The notes under the pieces: model-generated
What the model was told of the DNA's origin: nothing
Database searches by the model: none
What the model saw: only the letters and a program-made list of their open reading frames with translations
Made by a program: the position numbers and the translations under genes
Shown here: one piece after another, positions 9,632 to 21,315 of the stretch
Layout: each line of letters opens with the position of its first letter
Position numbering within the stretch: the first letter of the stretch is position 1
NCBI RefSeq assembly: GCF_038502225.1
Contig: NC_091301.1
Location: forward strand, 23,004,508 to 23,068,507
Source of the DNA: Cherax quadricarinatus
Lineage: Eukaryota > Arthropoda > Malacostraca > Decapoda > Parastacidae
Direction: 5' to 3'
DNA: 64,000 nt

Positions 9632-10709
9632 CCTGGAGTGCTCGAATGTCCTCGTCAGAATGAATTCGACGGCCTATTTTGGGGTCATCGGCAAACTTGC
9701 CGATGTGGCTCTTTATGCCCTCATCTATGTCGTTTATGTAGATTGTGAACAGCAGGGGGCCCAACACTGACCCCTGTGGAACACCGCTCGTGACGCTTCC
9801 CCACTCTGATTTCTCCCCATTTATGCAAACTCTCTGGTGCCTATTTGTCAACCATGCCTCTATCCAGGAAAAAATCTCTTCTCCTATTCCATGTGCTTTA
9901 ATTTTCCTCAATAGTCTCTGATGTGGGACCCTGTGAAAAGCCTTACTGAAGTCCATATACACAATATCATATTCATTACCATGATCTACCTTCTCAAATA
10001 CCTTAGTGAAAAAAGTTAATAAATTCGTAAGGCAGGAACGCCCCTTTGTAAAACCATGCTGAGATTCGTTGATTAATTTATGCTTTTCAAGGTGGCTACG
10101 AACTGCCTCGGCAATTATTGATTCCATAAATTTTCCCACTATGGAGGTTAGGCTTATTGGTCTATAGTTCGAAGCTAAGGCCCTGTCACCTGTTTTGAAA
10201 ATATGTATCACATTTGCCATTTTCCACTTATCTGGCACCATGCCAGTTTGTAGTGATATGTTGAAAAGATTAGCCAAAGGTGTGCTAAGCTCCTCTTTAC
10301 ATTCCTTTAGAACCCTTGCATACAGTTCATCAGGGCCTGGGGATTTGTTAGGTTTTAATTTATCTATTTGCCTAAGGACCATGTCACTTGTGACCCTAAT
10401 AGTGCACAGTTTATTATCGTCCTGTTCTACATAATTTATCATTACTGGAATATCGCTGGTATCCTCCTGTGTAAAAACTGAGAGGAAGTATGTGTTAAAA
10501 ATTCTACACATTTCCTTATCACTGTCAGTGAGCTGACCCGAGGAACTTTTGAGTGGGCCTATCTTGTCCCTGATCTTACTTCTGTATACCTGAAAGAATC
10601 CTTTTGGGTTAGTCTTCGATTCTCTTGCAACTTTAACCTCATAATCTCTTTTTGCTTTTCTAATTCCCTTTTTTATTTCTCTCTTTAAGTGAATATATCG
10701 ATTTCTCAA
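9632..10709 (-). pseudogene. LINE reverse transcriptase palm region (copy A)
   Basis: A frame of about 360 LINE-derived codons with the RT motifs in order: SPGPD (123-127), NYRPISL (181-187), YMDFSKAF (251-258, motif A), [10 protein letters not shown] (309-318) and FADD (339-342). Two positions differ from the usual family pattern: AFHRV where D is usual after AF, and FADDPKI where T is usual. The last 18 residues before the stop are translated from Penelope sequence. Before the insertion this frame joined the C-terminal part at 6794-7539. It encoded the polymerase that copies LINE RNA at a nicked target. Confidence 0.9.
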
Positions 10710-10849
10710 TTGCCCCTCTCCTCTCCTGTAGCAGGCCTACTGTCCCATGCGAAGCAGGTCCATGCCACCCTCCGGCTTAGCCCAATTACCCACCTAGTCA
10801 GGTCACTTCCACTTAAGGAAGGAGCACGTCATCAGACCTAGTAGCACAA

Positions 10850-11539
10850 GCTAGTCAGGTCCAACTCACACCCACCCACACCCACTCTTGTATTTATCTA
10901 ACCTATTTTTAAAACTACACAACGTTTTAGCCTCAATAACTGTACTCGGGAGTTTGTTCCACTCATCCACAACTCTATTACCAAACTAGTGCTTTCCTAT
11001 ATCCTTCCTGAATCTGAATTTTTCCAACTTGAAACCATTGCTGCGAGTCCTGTCTTGGCTGGAAATTTTCAGCATTTACATCCCCTTTATTTATTCTTGT
11101 TTTCCATTTATACACCTAAATCATATCCCCCCTAATTCTACGCCTTTCTAGAGAGGTCAGATTCAAGGCCCTCAGTCTATCCAGTCTATCCTCATAGGAA
11201 AGATTTCTGATACATGGGATCAAATTTGTCATTCTCCTCTGTACGTTTTCCAGTGCATTTATATCCATTCTGTAATACGGTGACCAGAACTGTGCAGCAT
11301 AATCTAAATGAGGCCTAACCAAGGATATATAGAGTTGAAGAACAACCTGAGGACTTCTATTATTTATACTTCTGAATATGAAGCCAAGGATTCTGTTCGC
11401 TTATTACGAACACTAATGCACTGTTGTCTTGGTTTTAGATTACTGCTAACCAGAACTCCCAAATCCTTTCGTAATCAGTAGTATAAAGATCTACATTATT
11501 TAGTTTATATGTGGCATGGTTATTTTCCTGTCCAACATT
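10850..11539 (-). pseudogene. LINE RT C-terminal region (copy B)
   Basis: Same region as 6794-7539 but frame-disrupted. The recognisable piece at 11116-11322 reads VRPHLDYAAQFWSPYYRMD and LENVQRRMTNLIP, and has a four-residue duplication (YEDRLDRLRAL). Further single-base losses occur near 11070 and 11400. Confidence 0.75.
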
Positions 11540-12309
11540 TCAAACTTTGCATTTGTCTATATTAAACTGCATCTGCCACTTCTCCAACCACTGTATCAGT
11601 CTATTCAAATCATCCTGGAGTGCTCTAGTGGCCTCATTAGAATGAACTGGACGGCCTATTTTGGTGTCATCAGCAAATTTGCTTATGTCGCTATTTATTC
11701 CCTCATCTATGTCGTTTCTGTAAATTGTGAACAACAACGGGCCCAACACTGACCCCTGCGGAGCACAGCTTGTGACGAGCCCACATTCTGAATTCTCCCC
11801 ATTTATGCAAACTCTCTGCTGCCTATTTATCAAACATTCCTCTACCCATGAAAAAATTTCTCCTCCTATTCCGTGTGCCTTAAGTTTCCTCAATAGCTTC
11901 TGATGTGAAACTTTATCGAAAGCCTTACTGAAGTCCATATACACAATATCATGTTCATTATCATGATCTACCTCCTCAAACACCTTAGTGAAAAAAGTTA
12001 GTAAATTCGTAAGATAGGAAAGCCCCTTTGTAAAACTGTGTTGAGATTCATTAATCAATTTATGTCTATCAAGATGGCTACGAATTGTTTCGGCAATTAT
12101 TGATTCCATAAATTTTCCCACTATGAAGGTATGGCTTATTGGTCTATAGTTCGAAGCTAAGGACTTGTCACCTGCCTTGTTAATAGGTATTACATTTGCC
12201 ATTTTCCACTTATCAGGCACTATGCCAGTTTGTAGTGATATGTTGAAAAGGTATGCTAAGTTCTTCTTTACATTCCTTTAACACCCTTGCAAACAGTTCA
12301 TCAGGGCCT
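11540..12309 (-). pseudogene. LINE reverse transcriptase palm (copy B)
   Basis: The frame at 11540-12220 encodes PDKWKMANVIPI, NYRPIS, YMDFSKAFDKV (motif A), [12 protein letters not shown] and FADDTKIG, and ends at KCKV. Motif A and FADD are intact, but GVPQG has become CAPQG. A stop follows KCKV where copy A reads on into NVGQ. Upstream of 12220 the frame is lost near the 12310 deletion. Confidence 0.87.
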
Positions 12310-12600
12310 AATCTATTATTTCTGGAACTTCGCTAGTATTTTCCTGGATAAAAACTGAGAGGAAGTAAGTATTGAAAATTTCACACATATCCTTATCACT
12401 GTCAGTGATCTGACCAGAGTTACTCTTAAGTGGGCATATCTTGTCCCTAATCTTACTTCTCTATGCCTGAAAGAACCCTTTTGGGTTAGTCTTCGAATCC
12501 CTTGCAACCTTAGCCTCATAATCCCTTTTTGCTTTTCTTATTCCTTTTTTTTATTTCTCTCTTTAATTGAATATACTGATTTCTTAACTGCCTATCCCCT
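12310..12600 (-). pseudogene. LINE linker between endonuclease and RT (copy B)
   Basis: Matches the copy A linker in scattered frames (QYIQLKREIKK; RYAHLRVTL region). Compared with copy A, about 110 bp is missing around 12310, which removes the codons after SPGPD. Confidence 0.65.
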
Positions 12601-13332
12601 CTTTTGATATGCCTATATATGCATCTCTTTTGACCAATGAGATGTTTTAATCTATTGTTCATCCATTTGGGATCACTAGACTCAAGATTTCCTGTCACAT
12701 TGTTCCAATTAATTTGTCTAAAGTTAAAATCTCCCATTAACACAAAATTTTCATATCTAGACACCTTATGAATTTCGTCCTATCACAGCTTACTGCACTC
12801 CCTATCAAGGTTTGCGTGGCCTATAAATCACACTCAAAATTAATTTGTCACAACCCTTCAGAAACTATAGCCAAACAGATTCTGTGTTTGACGTTTCTAA
12901 TCTGATATCATGTCTAAGACAACAGTTTAAATTATCTCTGACATACATCGCCACTCCACCACCCTTCCTGTTGACCCTATCAATGTAGAATAGTTTGTAA
13001 CCCTGTATGTTGCATTCAATAGGCATTTCTCTATCTTTCAGGTTGAACCATGTCTCTGTTATAGCCATAATGTCTATATTACCTGCACTTGCAAGTAATC
13101 TTAGCTCATCTATCTTATTTCTTAGACTCCTACTATTTGTATAGTAAACCTTAAGGGAGCTAGTCACTCGTTGCCCTCTACTATCTCTCTTTGTTTGTTG
13201 ATCAATTACTTTGCCTGTACTAGCAACTTTATTTTGAATATTGTCTTTAAAACATATCCCTGAGGTATCCCGATAATATCTGCTCTTTTCAGCCCTATTA
13301 CTGCCTGCAGCCTGATTGTTTCCCACAAACAC
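12600..13332 (-). pseudogene. LINE apurinic-type endonuclease (copy B)
   Basis: The N-terminal half at 12865-13332 reads VYYTNSRSLRNKIDELR, IDIMAITETWF and KGGGVAMYVRDNL, the standard start of an APE-type LINE endonuclease with the catalytic Glu in TET. The C-terminal half appears at 12516-12764 as VLMGDFNFRQINW, holding the GDFN motif. Stops and frameshifts separate the halves, so no active nuclease is encoded. In an intact element this domain nicks the target DNA. Confidence 0.85.
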
Positions 13333-13371
13333 CCATACCTCTGTAATAAGTTTAAAGTCCTAGATAAGTCA

Positions 13372-14203
13372 TCAATTGTCCCCCTCAATCGAATTGGCTA
13401 ATGCAACCACTCCAGCCCCAGAGAGATGAACCCCATCCCTTGCATACATATCATGTTTGCCATTGAATTTGCCCCAGTTATCAATTGCAAGTTCCTTGCA
13501 GTACCTGTTTAGCCAGCAATTTTTACTAATTACCCTAGATATCCATTCATTGTCCATTCCCTTTCTAGGCAAGATGCTACATATGATTGGGATCCCTCCC
13601 TTAGACCTGACTACTTCTATGGCTGACCTATACTTATCCAGTAGTTCCTGTCTCCTGCCCTTCCCAATGTCATTACCCCAGCACTAAGACAGATAACGGG
13701 ATTGTTCCCATTAGCTAACATAATATTATCCAACCTGCTGACTATGTCACCAACACCAGCACCTGGAAGGCACGCCCTCTGTCTGACCTCCTTATCTCTG
13801 TTACAAAAACCACATTCCATATATCTTACCTGAGAATCTCCTGCAATTAGAATATTTTACCTTAATTAGCAAGGGAGTCAGTGATACCTTTAACCTCACT
13901 AACCACTGAAGCACACTCGTCCTGTAGAACAGAGAATCGATTTCCTACCCTCACATCTTCTCTATTAGCCCTCCTTATCTTCCTTCTTCCTGAACTGTGA
14001 ACCACTTGCCACTTAAAGCAGCTGCCACTCTCACTGCTGGTGACCATTTCCTCCTTACCAGCCCAATCCATCTCACACTCACTCCCAAAGCCATCTAGGC
14101 GATGCTGCAACCTCCTATTTTCCTCCTGAAGCAGTAGAACCTTCTTCAACACTTTAACCTGAGATTCTAAAACACTACAACAAGCCATGGTGCTTGGTAA
14201 CAC
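13372..14203 (-). pseudogene. LINE ORF1 with SGNH esterase-like domain and coiled coil
   Basis: Three frame-broken pieces. The N-terminal piece (13862-14203) has a leucine-rich coiled-coil-like run, LESQVKVLKKVLLLQEENRR. The middle piece (13617-13820) has VICLSAGVMTLG, where relatives would read GxND. The C-terminal piece (13372-13572) has YARDGVHLSGAGVVALA, matching the DxxH block of SGNH/GDSL hydrolases. An esterase domain in ORF1 is known for CR1-clade LINEs. Frameshifts near 13600 and 13840 inactivate it. Confidence 0.75.
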
Positions 14204-15394
14204 CCCACGCTAACTCCCAGAGAGCTTAGGACAAGTATGACCCCACGTGACCACTGATCTCAGCCTACTGAGGGTTACTATTATTAACATGACATCCTGA
14301 TATATTTACATTAAGTGCAGATGATACTAGGCGAGACCACATCTCTTACCTGTGTTTGGGCGATGGCCAGCCCTCCATGGCTTCGATAGTTAGCCGTATT
14401 CCCCTAACACCTAACCCTAGGTACTGCAGTGACGTCGTTAGGTTGATGATGTTGGGAGAAACAGATCTTACCTGTAGTGGGAGCTGGCATCGATGGTTTG
14501 ATTGAAAATATGACGTTGGATGTCTGCAACTCTTCCGTCACTTTGGCCACGTTGAACATCAACTGACTTGACCATCACTCATCCACAAGTTCAACTTGTG
14601 AATAATATCTGTGGATAATGTCCACAGTATGGAGAATTACTAGCGATACCTCGTTTATCAGAAATAGCATTGGTTAGCATTTCAATGCAATATCTTTGCT
14701 TCATTTCTCCTTCATGTTCGTTCGTACACGAATAAGTGACATGGAGAATAACATATTCTTCTACGGTACTTGCTCCCTCGCTAATAGGTCCTTAATTATT
14801 TACAGCAGGGATAGTTTCTGGCGCTCATGCATATAGGAGAGAGTTATGTATTTGTATTATATTGTCCACAAGTTCTTTTTGGAGACTGTCGGATACGACT
14901 CGAGTTTCATGAAGTACACATAGATTCAGCATTAAATAGTTTTACGTTTCAATGCAGCAGGCCTTGCCAGTGACACTCAGTCACTCGCTACATTGTCACT
15001 GGTCGATTTCAATCATCATGATTGCAATCTAACTCTTGGAACCTCCAGCACCTATACAGTCGAATTTCTGCTGTCATAATGTCTATGAGCATTGGTGCCA
15101 TCTCTGATGACTTAACTGAATTAAAGAGTGGATTTCTTGACTCCCAGGTGCAGGATATTGAGTATAATACCACTAGCAAAGTTAACAGGTTAGAGGCATA
15201 TTACTATGATTTTTTACTGGTCTTATCATGACCCAATTTACATGATCATCTCATGGCCAGTGCAGTATAATTCTGCTTGGTAAGTAACACATGCAAGATG
15301 ATAGCTGTTTGCTTCGTTGTACAGATTCGATCTTCAGAACACCCTCGTTCCACATCTGGTCTCCTTATGTCAAAACAAAAGAGAGGGGTCGACA
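14204..15394. other. LINE 5' UTR remnant, then no gene seen
   Basis: 14204 to about 14400 probably continues the copy B 5' UTR. Beyond that I see no repeat family, RNA gene or coding domain. A 69-codon frame at 15022-15231 is not supported by any motif. Confidence 0.45.
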
Positions 15395-16060
15395 TCATTA
15401 TCATTTTTATAATGTATTATTATCATTCTTATAAGGTATCATTATCATTTTTTATAATGTATCGTTATCATTTGCATAACACATCATTATCATTTTTATA
15501 CGGTGTCATTATCATTCGCATAACGTGTCATTATCATTTGCATACCACTATACGTTATTTGTATAAGGTATTGGTATCATTCTTATGCGATACTGTTATC
15601 ATCATACAGTATCATTATCGTTCTCATCATTCTTAATCTTCTTAATCATTCTTGATATCATTCTCATAACGAATCGCCGTCATTCTCATGATTCTTAATA
15701 TTGTTAATCATTTTTGTTATCATTCTCATAACATACTGTCATTATTCTTAATTTTATTAATCATTCTCGTTATCATTCTCATAACACATCGTCATCAGTC
15801 TTTACCTAGTTAGTCATTTTTGTTATTCTCATAACGTCATCATTCTCATTCTTAATATTGTTAATCATTCTTCTTATCATTCTCACAACGTCATCTTTCT
15901 CATTATTCTTAACCTTGTTAATCATTCTTCTTATCATTCTTAACCTTCTTAATCATTCTTCTTATCATTTTAACCTTGTTGATCATTCTTATCATTCTTA
16001 ATCTTGTTAATTAGCATTCTCATAACGTATCGTCATCATTCTTAATCTTGTTAACAAAAG
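15395..16060. repeat. Degenerate TATCATTCTTATAACG array, second block
   Basis: Imperfect units with ATTATCATTCTTATAACGTATC at the left. They grade into a related form, TTCTTAATCTTGTTAATCAT, on the right. Same motif and orientation as 6030-6520. Confidence 0.75.
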
Positions 16061-16269
16061 CCTGAAAAATATAGCGAACTCCATTGAAGTTAAAATATTC
16101 TCAGCGTTGCTGCCGTAATGAGGATAATTACCATTATATTAGATCACCCTCTCGTTATTACGGCTCTTATGCTGATTATTATTGACATCCCATTGTTATA
16201 ACTGTTATTATCATTATGATTATTAATGTACGACTCTGTTTCTCTATTGTTATTGTTTTTACACTCGTA

Positions 16270-16420
16270 ATAATAATAATTATATTATTATTATTGGTAG
16301 TAGTAGTAGTAATAATCGTAGTAGTAGTAATCGAGGTAGTAATAGTAGTAGTAGTAGTAGTAGTAGTAGTAGAAGTAGTAGCAGTAGCAGTAGTAGTAGT
16401 AGGAGTAGCAGTATTCAATT
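16270..16420. repeat. Imperfect (TAG)n microsatellite
   Basis: Mixed TAG/TAA triplets, most regular at 16340-16410. It produces low-complexity open frames only. Confidence 0.85.
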
Positions 16421-16849
16421 ACTTTTCATGAAAATGTAATTCTTGTAATCAAACACCAGTCATCGTCTTCACTAACATAACTACAACTTAAGACAGTAGA
16501 CTGCTAGATTAAGACAGGAAAATCTTACAAGCTTCTACTTACTTTTGACACACACTTAACGTTATATTGTTGTGCATTTTTTAGGCTTCTTATTCACGTA
16601 ATGTGTTGTTTCCAGTTTGAGACCTAATCTGAGATCTGGTGGCTGGGGTGATGATCACTGGAACTGTGGACAGGTGTAACAGATACATACTAAACTGTGA
16701 ATATAATGACCTCCAGACGACGGATATATAGATGTAAAAACTACCAATTACGAATATACCCATGGCTTCCAAACTAGGAATATATCCATGGTTAAGAAAC
16801 CAGCGTTGCCCTCCTCAGCATCAGTTTCTTGCTTACTTGTTTACTATGG
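16421..16849. other. No gene seen
   Basis: Unique sequence without recognised motifs. Confidence 0.5.
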
Positions 16850-17060
16850 TCCCATTCTGGTTCGGCATCACCTTTAATCTAGTTTAGTATGGCAATATTC
16901 TGGTTAACTATGGCCCTACTCTAGTTTAGCATGACCCTCCTCTGGTTTACTACGACCCTACTTTGGTTTAGAATAGCCCTGCTTTGGTTTAATATGGACC
17001 TACTCTGGTTTAGGATAGCCCTGCTTTGGTTTAGTATAGCCCTACTCTAGTTTAATAATG
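16850..17060. repeat. 21-bp minisatellite, about 10 units
   Basis: Unit is CTTTGGTTTAGTATAGCCCT plus one base. The best copies are at 16960-17050. Confidence 0.8.
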
Positions 17061-17188
17061 GCAGTATTAATATATGTGGAATTTATATCAAGGCTTGAGC
17101 AAGCTACGAGCACTACTAACACGTGTTTAATTATTCTCCGTAAGGCATCCTGGGTCACGTGATTAATCTGGGCCCTCTTAAAGAGGAT

Positions 17189-17189
<1 letters not shown>

Positions 17190-17220
<31 letters not shown>
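17190..17220. repeat. (TG)n tract at LINE 3' end
   Basis: About 15 TG units directly abut the LINE terminus. On the LINE sense strand this is a (CA)n tail after TAGGTGAGTA. Confidence 0.85.
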
Positions 17221-17222
<2 letters not shown>

Positions 17223-17486
17223 CACCTAAATGTAGTTGCAGGGGTCGATACTCAGCTCCTGGCCCCGCCTATTCATTGAACGCTACTAGGTTCTCTCTCT
17301 CCCTGCTCCATGAGCTTTATCATACCTCGTCTTAAAGCTATGTATGGTTCCTTCCTCCACTACGTCACTCGCCAGACTGTTCCACTTCCTGACCACTCTA
17401 TGACTGAAGAAATACTTCCTAACATCCCTGTGACTCATCTGAGTCTTCAGCTTCCAAGAGTGACCCCTTGTTTCTGTGTCCCCTTT

Positions 17487-17835
17487 CTAGAACATCCTGT
17501 CTCTGTCCACCTTGTCTATTCCACGCAGTATTTTGTATGTCGTTATCATGTCTCCCCTAACCGTCCTTTCCTCCAGTGTCGTCAGACCGATTTCCCTTAA
17601 CCTTTCTTCGTAGGATATTCCCCTTAGCTCTGGAACTAACCTTGTCGCAAACCTTTGCACATCCTCTAATTTCTTAACGTGCTTGACCCGGTGCGGGTTC
17701 CGAACTGGTGCTGCATACTCCAGTATGGGTCTGACGTACACGGTGTACAGTGTCTTGAACGATTCCTTACTTAGGTATCGGAATGCTAATCTCAGGTTTA
17801 CCAGGCGCCTATATGCTACAGCAGTTATCTGGTTG
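17487..17835 (-). pseudogene. LINE C RT C-terminal region
   Basis: The frame reads HINQITAVAYRRLVNLRLAF, YTVYVRPILEYAAPV, KHVKKLEDVQRFATRLVPEL and YEERLREIGLTTLEER, typical of the region after the RT palm. Its N-terminal side is cut by the solo LTR at 17841, so the residues upstream of HINQIT in the open frame come from LTR sequence. The remainder of the domain resumes at 18831. Confidence 0.85.
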
Positions 17836-17840
17836 ATGTG
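17836..17840. repeat. 5-bp target duplication, left
   Basis: ATGTG, repeated at 18831-18835. Removing the LTR and one copy restores GGTTGATGTGTGCTTTCGG, which agrees with the intact LINE copy at 45630-45650. Confidence 0.85.
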
Positions 17841-18830
17841 TGTGAGGGAAAAGTTCAATAGATAGGAGTAGCGATATGGTAACAATAGTTTCATTGCCGG
17901 CTACTTGTTAAGGTAGGGTAAGTCCAGCTCCCGCTATTCCCGCATTTCCCCCCCCCACCCCGAAAGTGATAGTTTGATTGCCGGCTGTTTGTTAAGGTAG
18001 GGTCAGTCTAGCTCCCACTATCCCTTCCCCTCCTTCCCCCCCCCCCGAAAGGTGACGTGTGGGGCTCCGGTCCAAACAGTAATCACTAGACTCACAGCTC
18101 CCAGCACTACTGTAAGTACATGCCTGCCTTGTATTCTAGTGGATTTATTGGTTGAAAGCTTCACTTTTGACCAATAATAAACTTAGTCCTTTCAGTCTTG
18201 CTCTAAGTTGACTGTTGTAATAATCACCACATCTTTTAGGTATTGCACTTATCATGGAGAGTGATTTCTTAAGCAGTGGGTAACCTGTCTATCTTTCCAG
18301 CTTGGATGACAGAGAGGGTCACCTGCCAATCAACGAGTAGAATTGATGGAGATGGACTAACGTCCTGAGACTTCCCCTTTTTGGATTTAATTACCTGTGC
18401 ACCTGTATGGAATTGCAGGACGTAACCCCTCATCATTGCAGTGGTAAAGAACCTGCTTTCCTGTCATCGGGATAGAATACTCACGGCTATACTGTGAAGA
18501 ACGAACCGGTGGGTTGTAACCAACACCTGCGACCCCCCCCCCATCATCAGCAACTGCTACGATTTCAACAACACTCAGTGTCACCAACACCAGACACCCC
18601 TATATATATTAGCGTTGAGTTCAAATGTTATTTTATTCATTTCATTTTTCATTTTTCTTTCAAATAGGATATACCTTTCATGTTTTATTGTTTTATGTTT
18701 GCTTCAATAAATAATAAAGTGTTTATCTTTGTGAATTATTATTTCTTTTTCTATTCATTAATTTTCCTGAGGAGGAACCAGCCTTGGTAATACTGTCTGA
18801 AGTTGTTACAGGGCTGAGTAAGCCTTCACA
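17841..18830 (+). mobile_element. Solo LTR, 990 bp
   Basis: Starts TGTGAGGG and ends CCTTCACA, a TG...CA pair with a short imperfect inverted repeat, flanked by the 5-bp duplication ATGTG. Orientation is inferred from tandem AATAAA signals at 18706-18711 and 18713-18718. No tRNA primer site or gag/pol is present, so it is most simply a solo LTR left by recombination between two LTRs. It could be Gypsy-, BEL/Pao- or Copia-type. Its first 230 bp contains an internal direct duplication of about 80 bp, each half ending in a C-tract (about 17945 and 18040). Confidence 0.8.
18706..18718 (+). promoter_or_regulatory. Tandem polyadenylation signals in LTR
   Basis: Two AATAAA hexamers one base apart, 112-125 bp from the LTR end. 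This suits an LTR R/U5 polyadenylation site. Confidence 0.5.
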
Positions 18831-19748
18831 ATGTGTGCTTTCGGGGATGTACCCGGTGTTATACTCACCCCAAGATCTTTCTCCTTGAGCGAGGTTTGCA
18901 GTAGTTGACTACCTAGCCTATACTCTGTGTGTGGTCTTCTTTGCCCTTCTCCGATCTTCATGACATTTGCATTTGGCAGGGCTGAATTCGAGAAGCCAGT
19001 TGCTGGACCACGTGTCTAGCCTGTCTAGGTCTCTTTGAAGGCCTGTCTAATCCTCATTTGATTTAATTCTCCTCATTAACTTCACATCATCTGCAAACAG
19101 GGACACCTCTGAGTCTATTCCTTCCATCATGTCATTCACATATACCAAAAATATCACTGGTCCTAGGACCGACCCCTGTGGGACCCCGCTCGTCACAGGT
19201 GCATACTGTGATACCTCAACACGTACCATGACTCGTTGTTGCCTCCCTGTCAGGTATTCTCTGATCCATTGAAGCGCCCTTCCCGGTATATATGCCTGAT
19301 CCTCTAGTTTCTGCACTAATCTCTTGTGAAGAACTGTGTCAAAGGCCTTCTTGCAGTCCAATAAAATTCAATCAACCCACCCCTCTCTCTCGTCTCTTAC
19401 TTCTGTTACTTTATCATAAAAGTCCAGAAGGTTTGTGACATAGGATTTGCCTTCCATGAAGCCGTGCTGGTTGTCATTTATACTCTTCTTCCGTTCCAGG
19501 TGCTCGACCACTCTCCTCCTGATAATCTTCTCCATTACTTTGCCTACTATATACGTAAGTGACACTGGTCTGTAGTTTAGCGCCTCTTTTCTGTCTACTT
19601 TTTTAAAAATTGGAACTACATTTGCCATCTTCCATACCTCAGGTAGTTGCCCAGTTTCAAGGGATGTATTGAAGATTGTGGTTAATGGCACACACAGCAT
19701 TTCTGCTCCCTCTCTAAGGACCCACGGGAATATGTTGTCCAGTCCCAT
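18831..19748 (-). pseudogene. LINE C reverse transcriptase palm
   Basis: Two overlapping broken frames. 19368-19748 carries the fingers, MANVVPIFKKVDRKEALNYR through GKVMEKIIRRRVVEHL and NQHGFMEGKS. 19047-19361 carries [15 protein letters not shown] (motif A), [13 protein letters not shown] and [13 protein letters not shown] small indel near 19365 breaks the frame between them, just before motif A, and a stop follows KSNED. Catalytic residues remain readable but the enzyme is not expressed as one chain. Confidence 0.88.
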
Positions 19749-19864
19749 TGCCTATGTGGTATCAAAGTCACTTAGAAGCTTCTTCACCTCCTCCTCAGTT
19801 GTGTGTATGTCATCCAGCACTTGTTGGTGTATTCCCTGTTGATGTCCCCCTCTGTCCTGTCTTC

Positions 19865-20368
19865 CTAGAGTCCTTCCTGTCTCCACTGTGAATACTTCTT
19901 AAATCTTGTGTTGAGCTCCTTGCATACCTCTTGATCATTTCTTGTGAGTTCCCCACCTTCTTGTCTTAGCTTGATCACCTGGTCTTTGACTGTTGTCTTT
20001 CTCCTAATGTGGATATACAGCAGTTTCGGGTCAGACTTGACTTTCGATGCTATGTCGTTTTCATATTGTCGCTGGGCCTCCCTCCTTATCTGTGCATACT
20101 CGTTTCTGGCTCTTCGACTGATCTCCTTATTCTCCTGGGTCCTTTGCCTTCTGTACCTCTTCCATTCTCTATTGCACTTAATCTTTGCCTCCCTACACTT
20201 TAGGGTAAACCAAGGACTCGCTTTGGTCTTCCCATCATTTAAGTTGCCCTTGGGAACAAACCTTTCCTCTGCCTCTTTGCCTTTTGTTGATACATATTCC
20301 ATCATTTCGTTTACTGACTTTCCTACCAGTTCTCTGTCCCACTGGACCTCCTGCAGGAAGTTCCTCAT
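19865..20368 (-). pseudogene. LINE C linker domain
   Basis: A 167-codon frame rich in Arg, Lys and Glu (FTLKCREAKIKCNREWKRYR, QIRREAQRQYENDIASKVKS, KLLYIHIRRKTTVKDQVIKL). This is the basic segment between endonuclease and RT in CR1/Jockey proteins. The end of this segment matches the 5' end of the truncated copy at 44496. Confidence 0.8.
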
Positions 20369-20446
20369 ACCTGTTTAGTCCCCCCTTTTATAGTTTGGCT
20401 TTTCCCATTCGACTCCTGTTACCCTCTCCACTTGTAACTCTACTAT

Positions 20447-21050
20447 TTAATCAAAACTCAGAACCACGTGATCACTAGCTCCAAGGGGCCTGCTCAGGGT
20501 GAACACAAGGTCCAGTCTTGCTGGTTCATCCTCCCCTCTCTCTCTGGTAGTGTTCCTGACGTGTTGATGCATGAGGTTTCCCAGTACCACATACATCATC
20601 TTGGTTCTCCATGTTTTGAGACCCCCATGAGGCTCCAGGTTTTCCCAATCGATCTCCCTGTGGTTGAAATCACCCATAACCAGTAACTTTGCTCTGCACG
20701 ATTGAGCTCTTCGTGCAACCTCAGCCAGTGTGTCCACCATCGCTCTGTTGTTCTTTTCATATTCTTCTCTTGGCCTCCTGCAGTTCTGTGGTGGGTTATA
20801 CATCACTGCAATGACTACCTTATGTCCCCCAGACTGAACAGTACCTAGTATGTAGTCCCTTTCTTCAATCTCGTCCATGCCTTCCATTTCCTCAAAACCC
20901 CATCGGATTTTTATGAGTCTCAGTGAGTTTCGTTTCTGTGACTGCTATGATGTCTGGGGACTTCTCATTGATTCTTTCATGCCTCTCCTCATATTTATGT
21001 GTTATTCCATCTGTGTTTGTATACCACACCTTCAGCTTCTTATCTACCAT
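20447..21050 (-). pseudogene. LINE C apurinic-type endonuclease
   Basis: The start at about 21045 reads VWYTNTDGI, then SPDIIAVTETKL with the TET glutamate. After a stop near 20890 the frame continues with VVIAVMYNPPQN, KLLVMGDFNHREIDWE and GASDHVVLSFD, giving the GDFN and SDH catalytic motifs. The nuclease core is well preserved; breaks near 20890 and 20440 make it a pseudogene. Confidence 0.87.
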
Positions 21051-21315
21051 GGTGGTCCTGGGAGAATATTGGGGTTGGGGGAGTGGGAACCCTGGAGGGG
21101 GCCTTTGGGGGTTTGTGGTGTGGATGGGGTCTGTGATAGGGGGGTGAGGGCAGAGTGCCCATAGGGTGTGGGGGTGTGGTTTGTGATAAGGGGGGTGGGG
21201 GTAGAGGGAACAGTGTGTGGGTTTTGGTTTAGATTGTTCAGCTGCTTTGGGGTTGTCGTGGTTGGAGTCCTCCTGTGGGTGTTTCTGTAGGGTGTGTTTG
21301 CCCTTCCACCTGAGT

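Larger units (their letters stand above)
9619..10727 (-). mobile_element. CR1-like LINE copy A, RT segment
   Basis: Continuation of copy A on the far side of the Penelope insertion. Its 5' end is truncated near 10727, where it meets the 3' end of copy B with no tail repeats between. The truncation lies in the linker between endonuclease and RT, so the endonuclease and ORF1 are absent. Confidence 0.85.
10728..14400 (-). mobile_element. CR1-like LINE copy B, nearly full length
   Basis: Minus-strand element with ORF1 remnants (14203-13372), endonuclease (13332-12600), RT (12560-11540) and C-terminal region (11500-10850). It is the same family as copy A but broken by stops, frameshifts and at least one deletion of roughly 110 bp at about 12310. 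The 5' boundary is placed near 14400 with low certainty. The 3' end is joined straight to copy A without the 8-bp tail. Confidence 0.85.
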
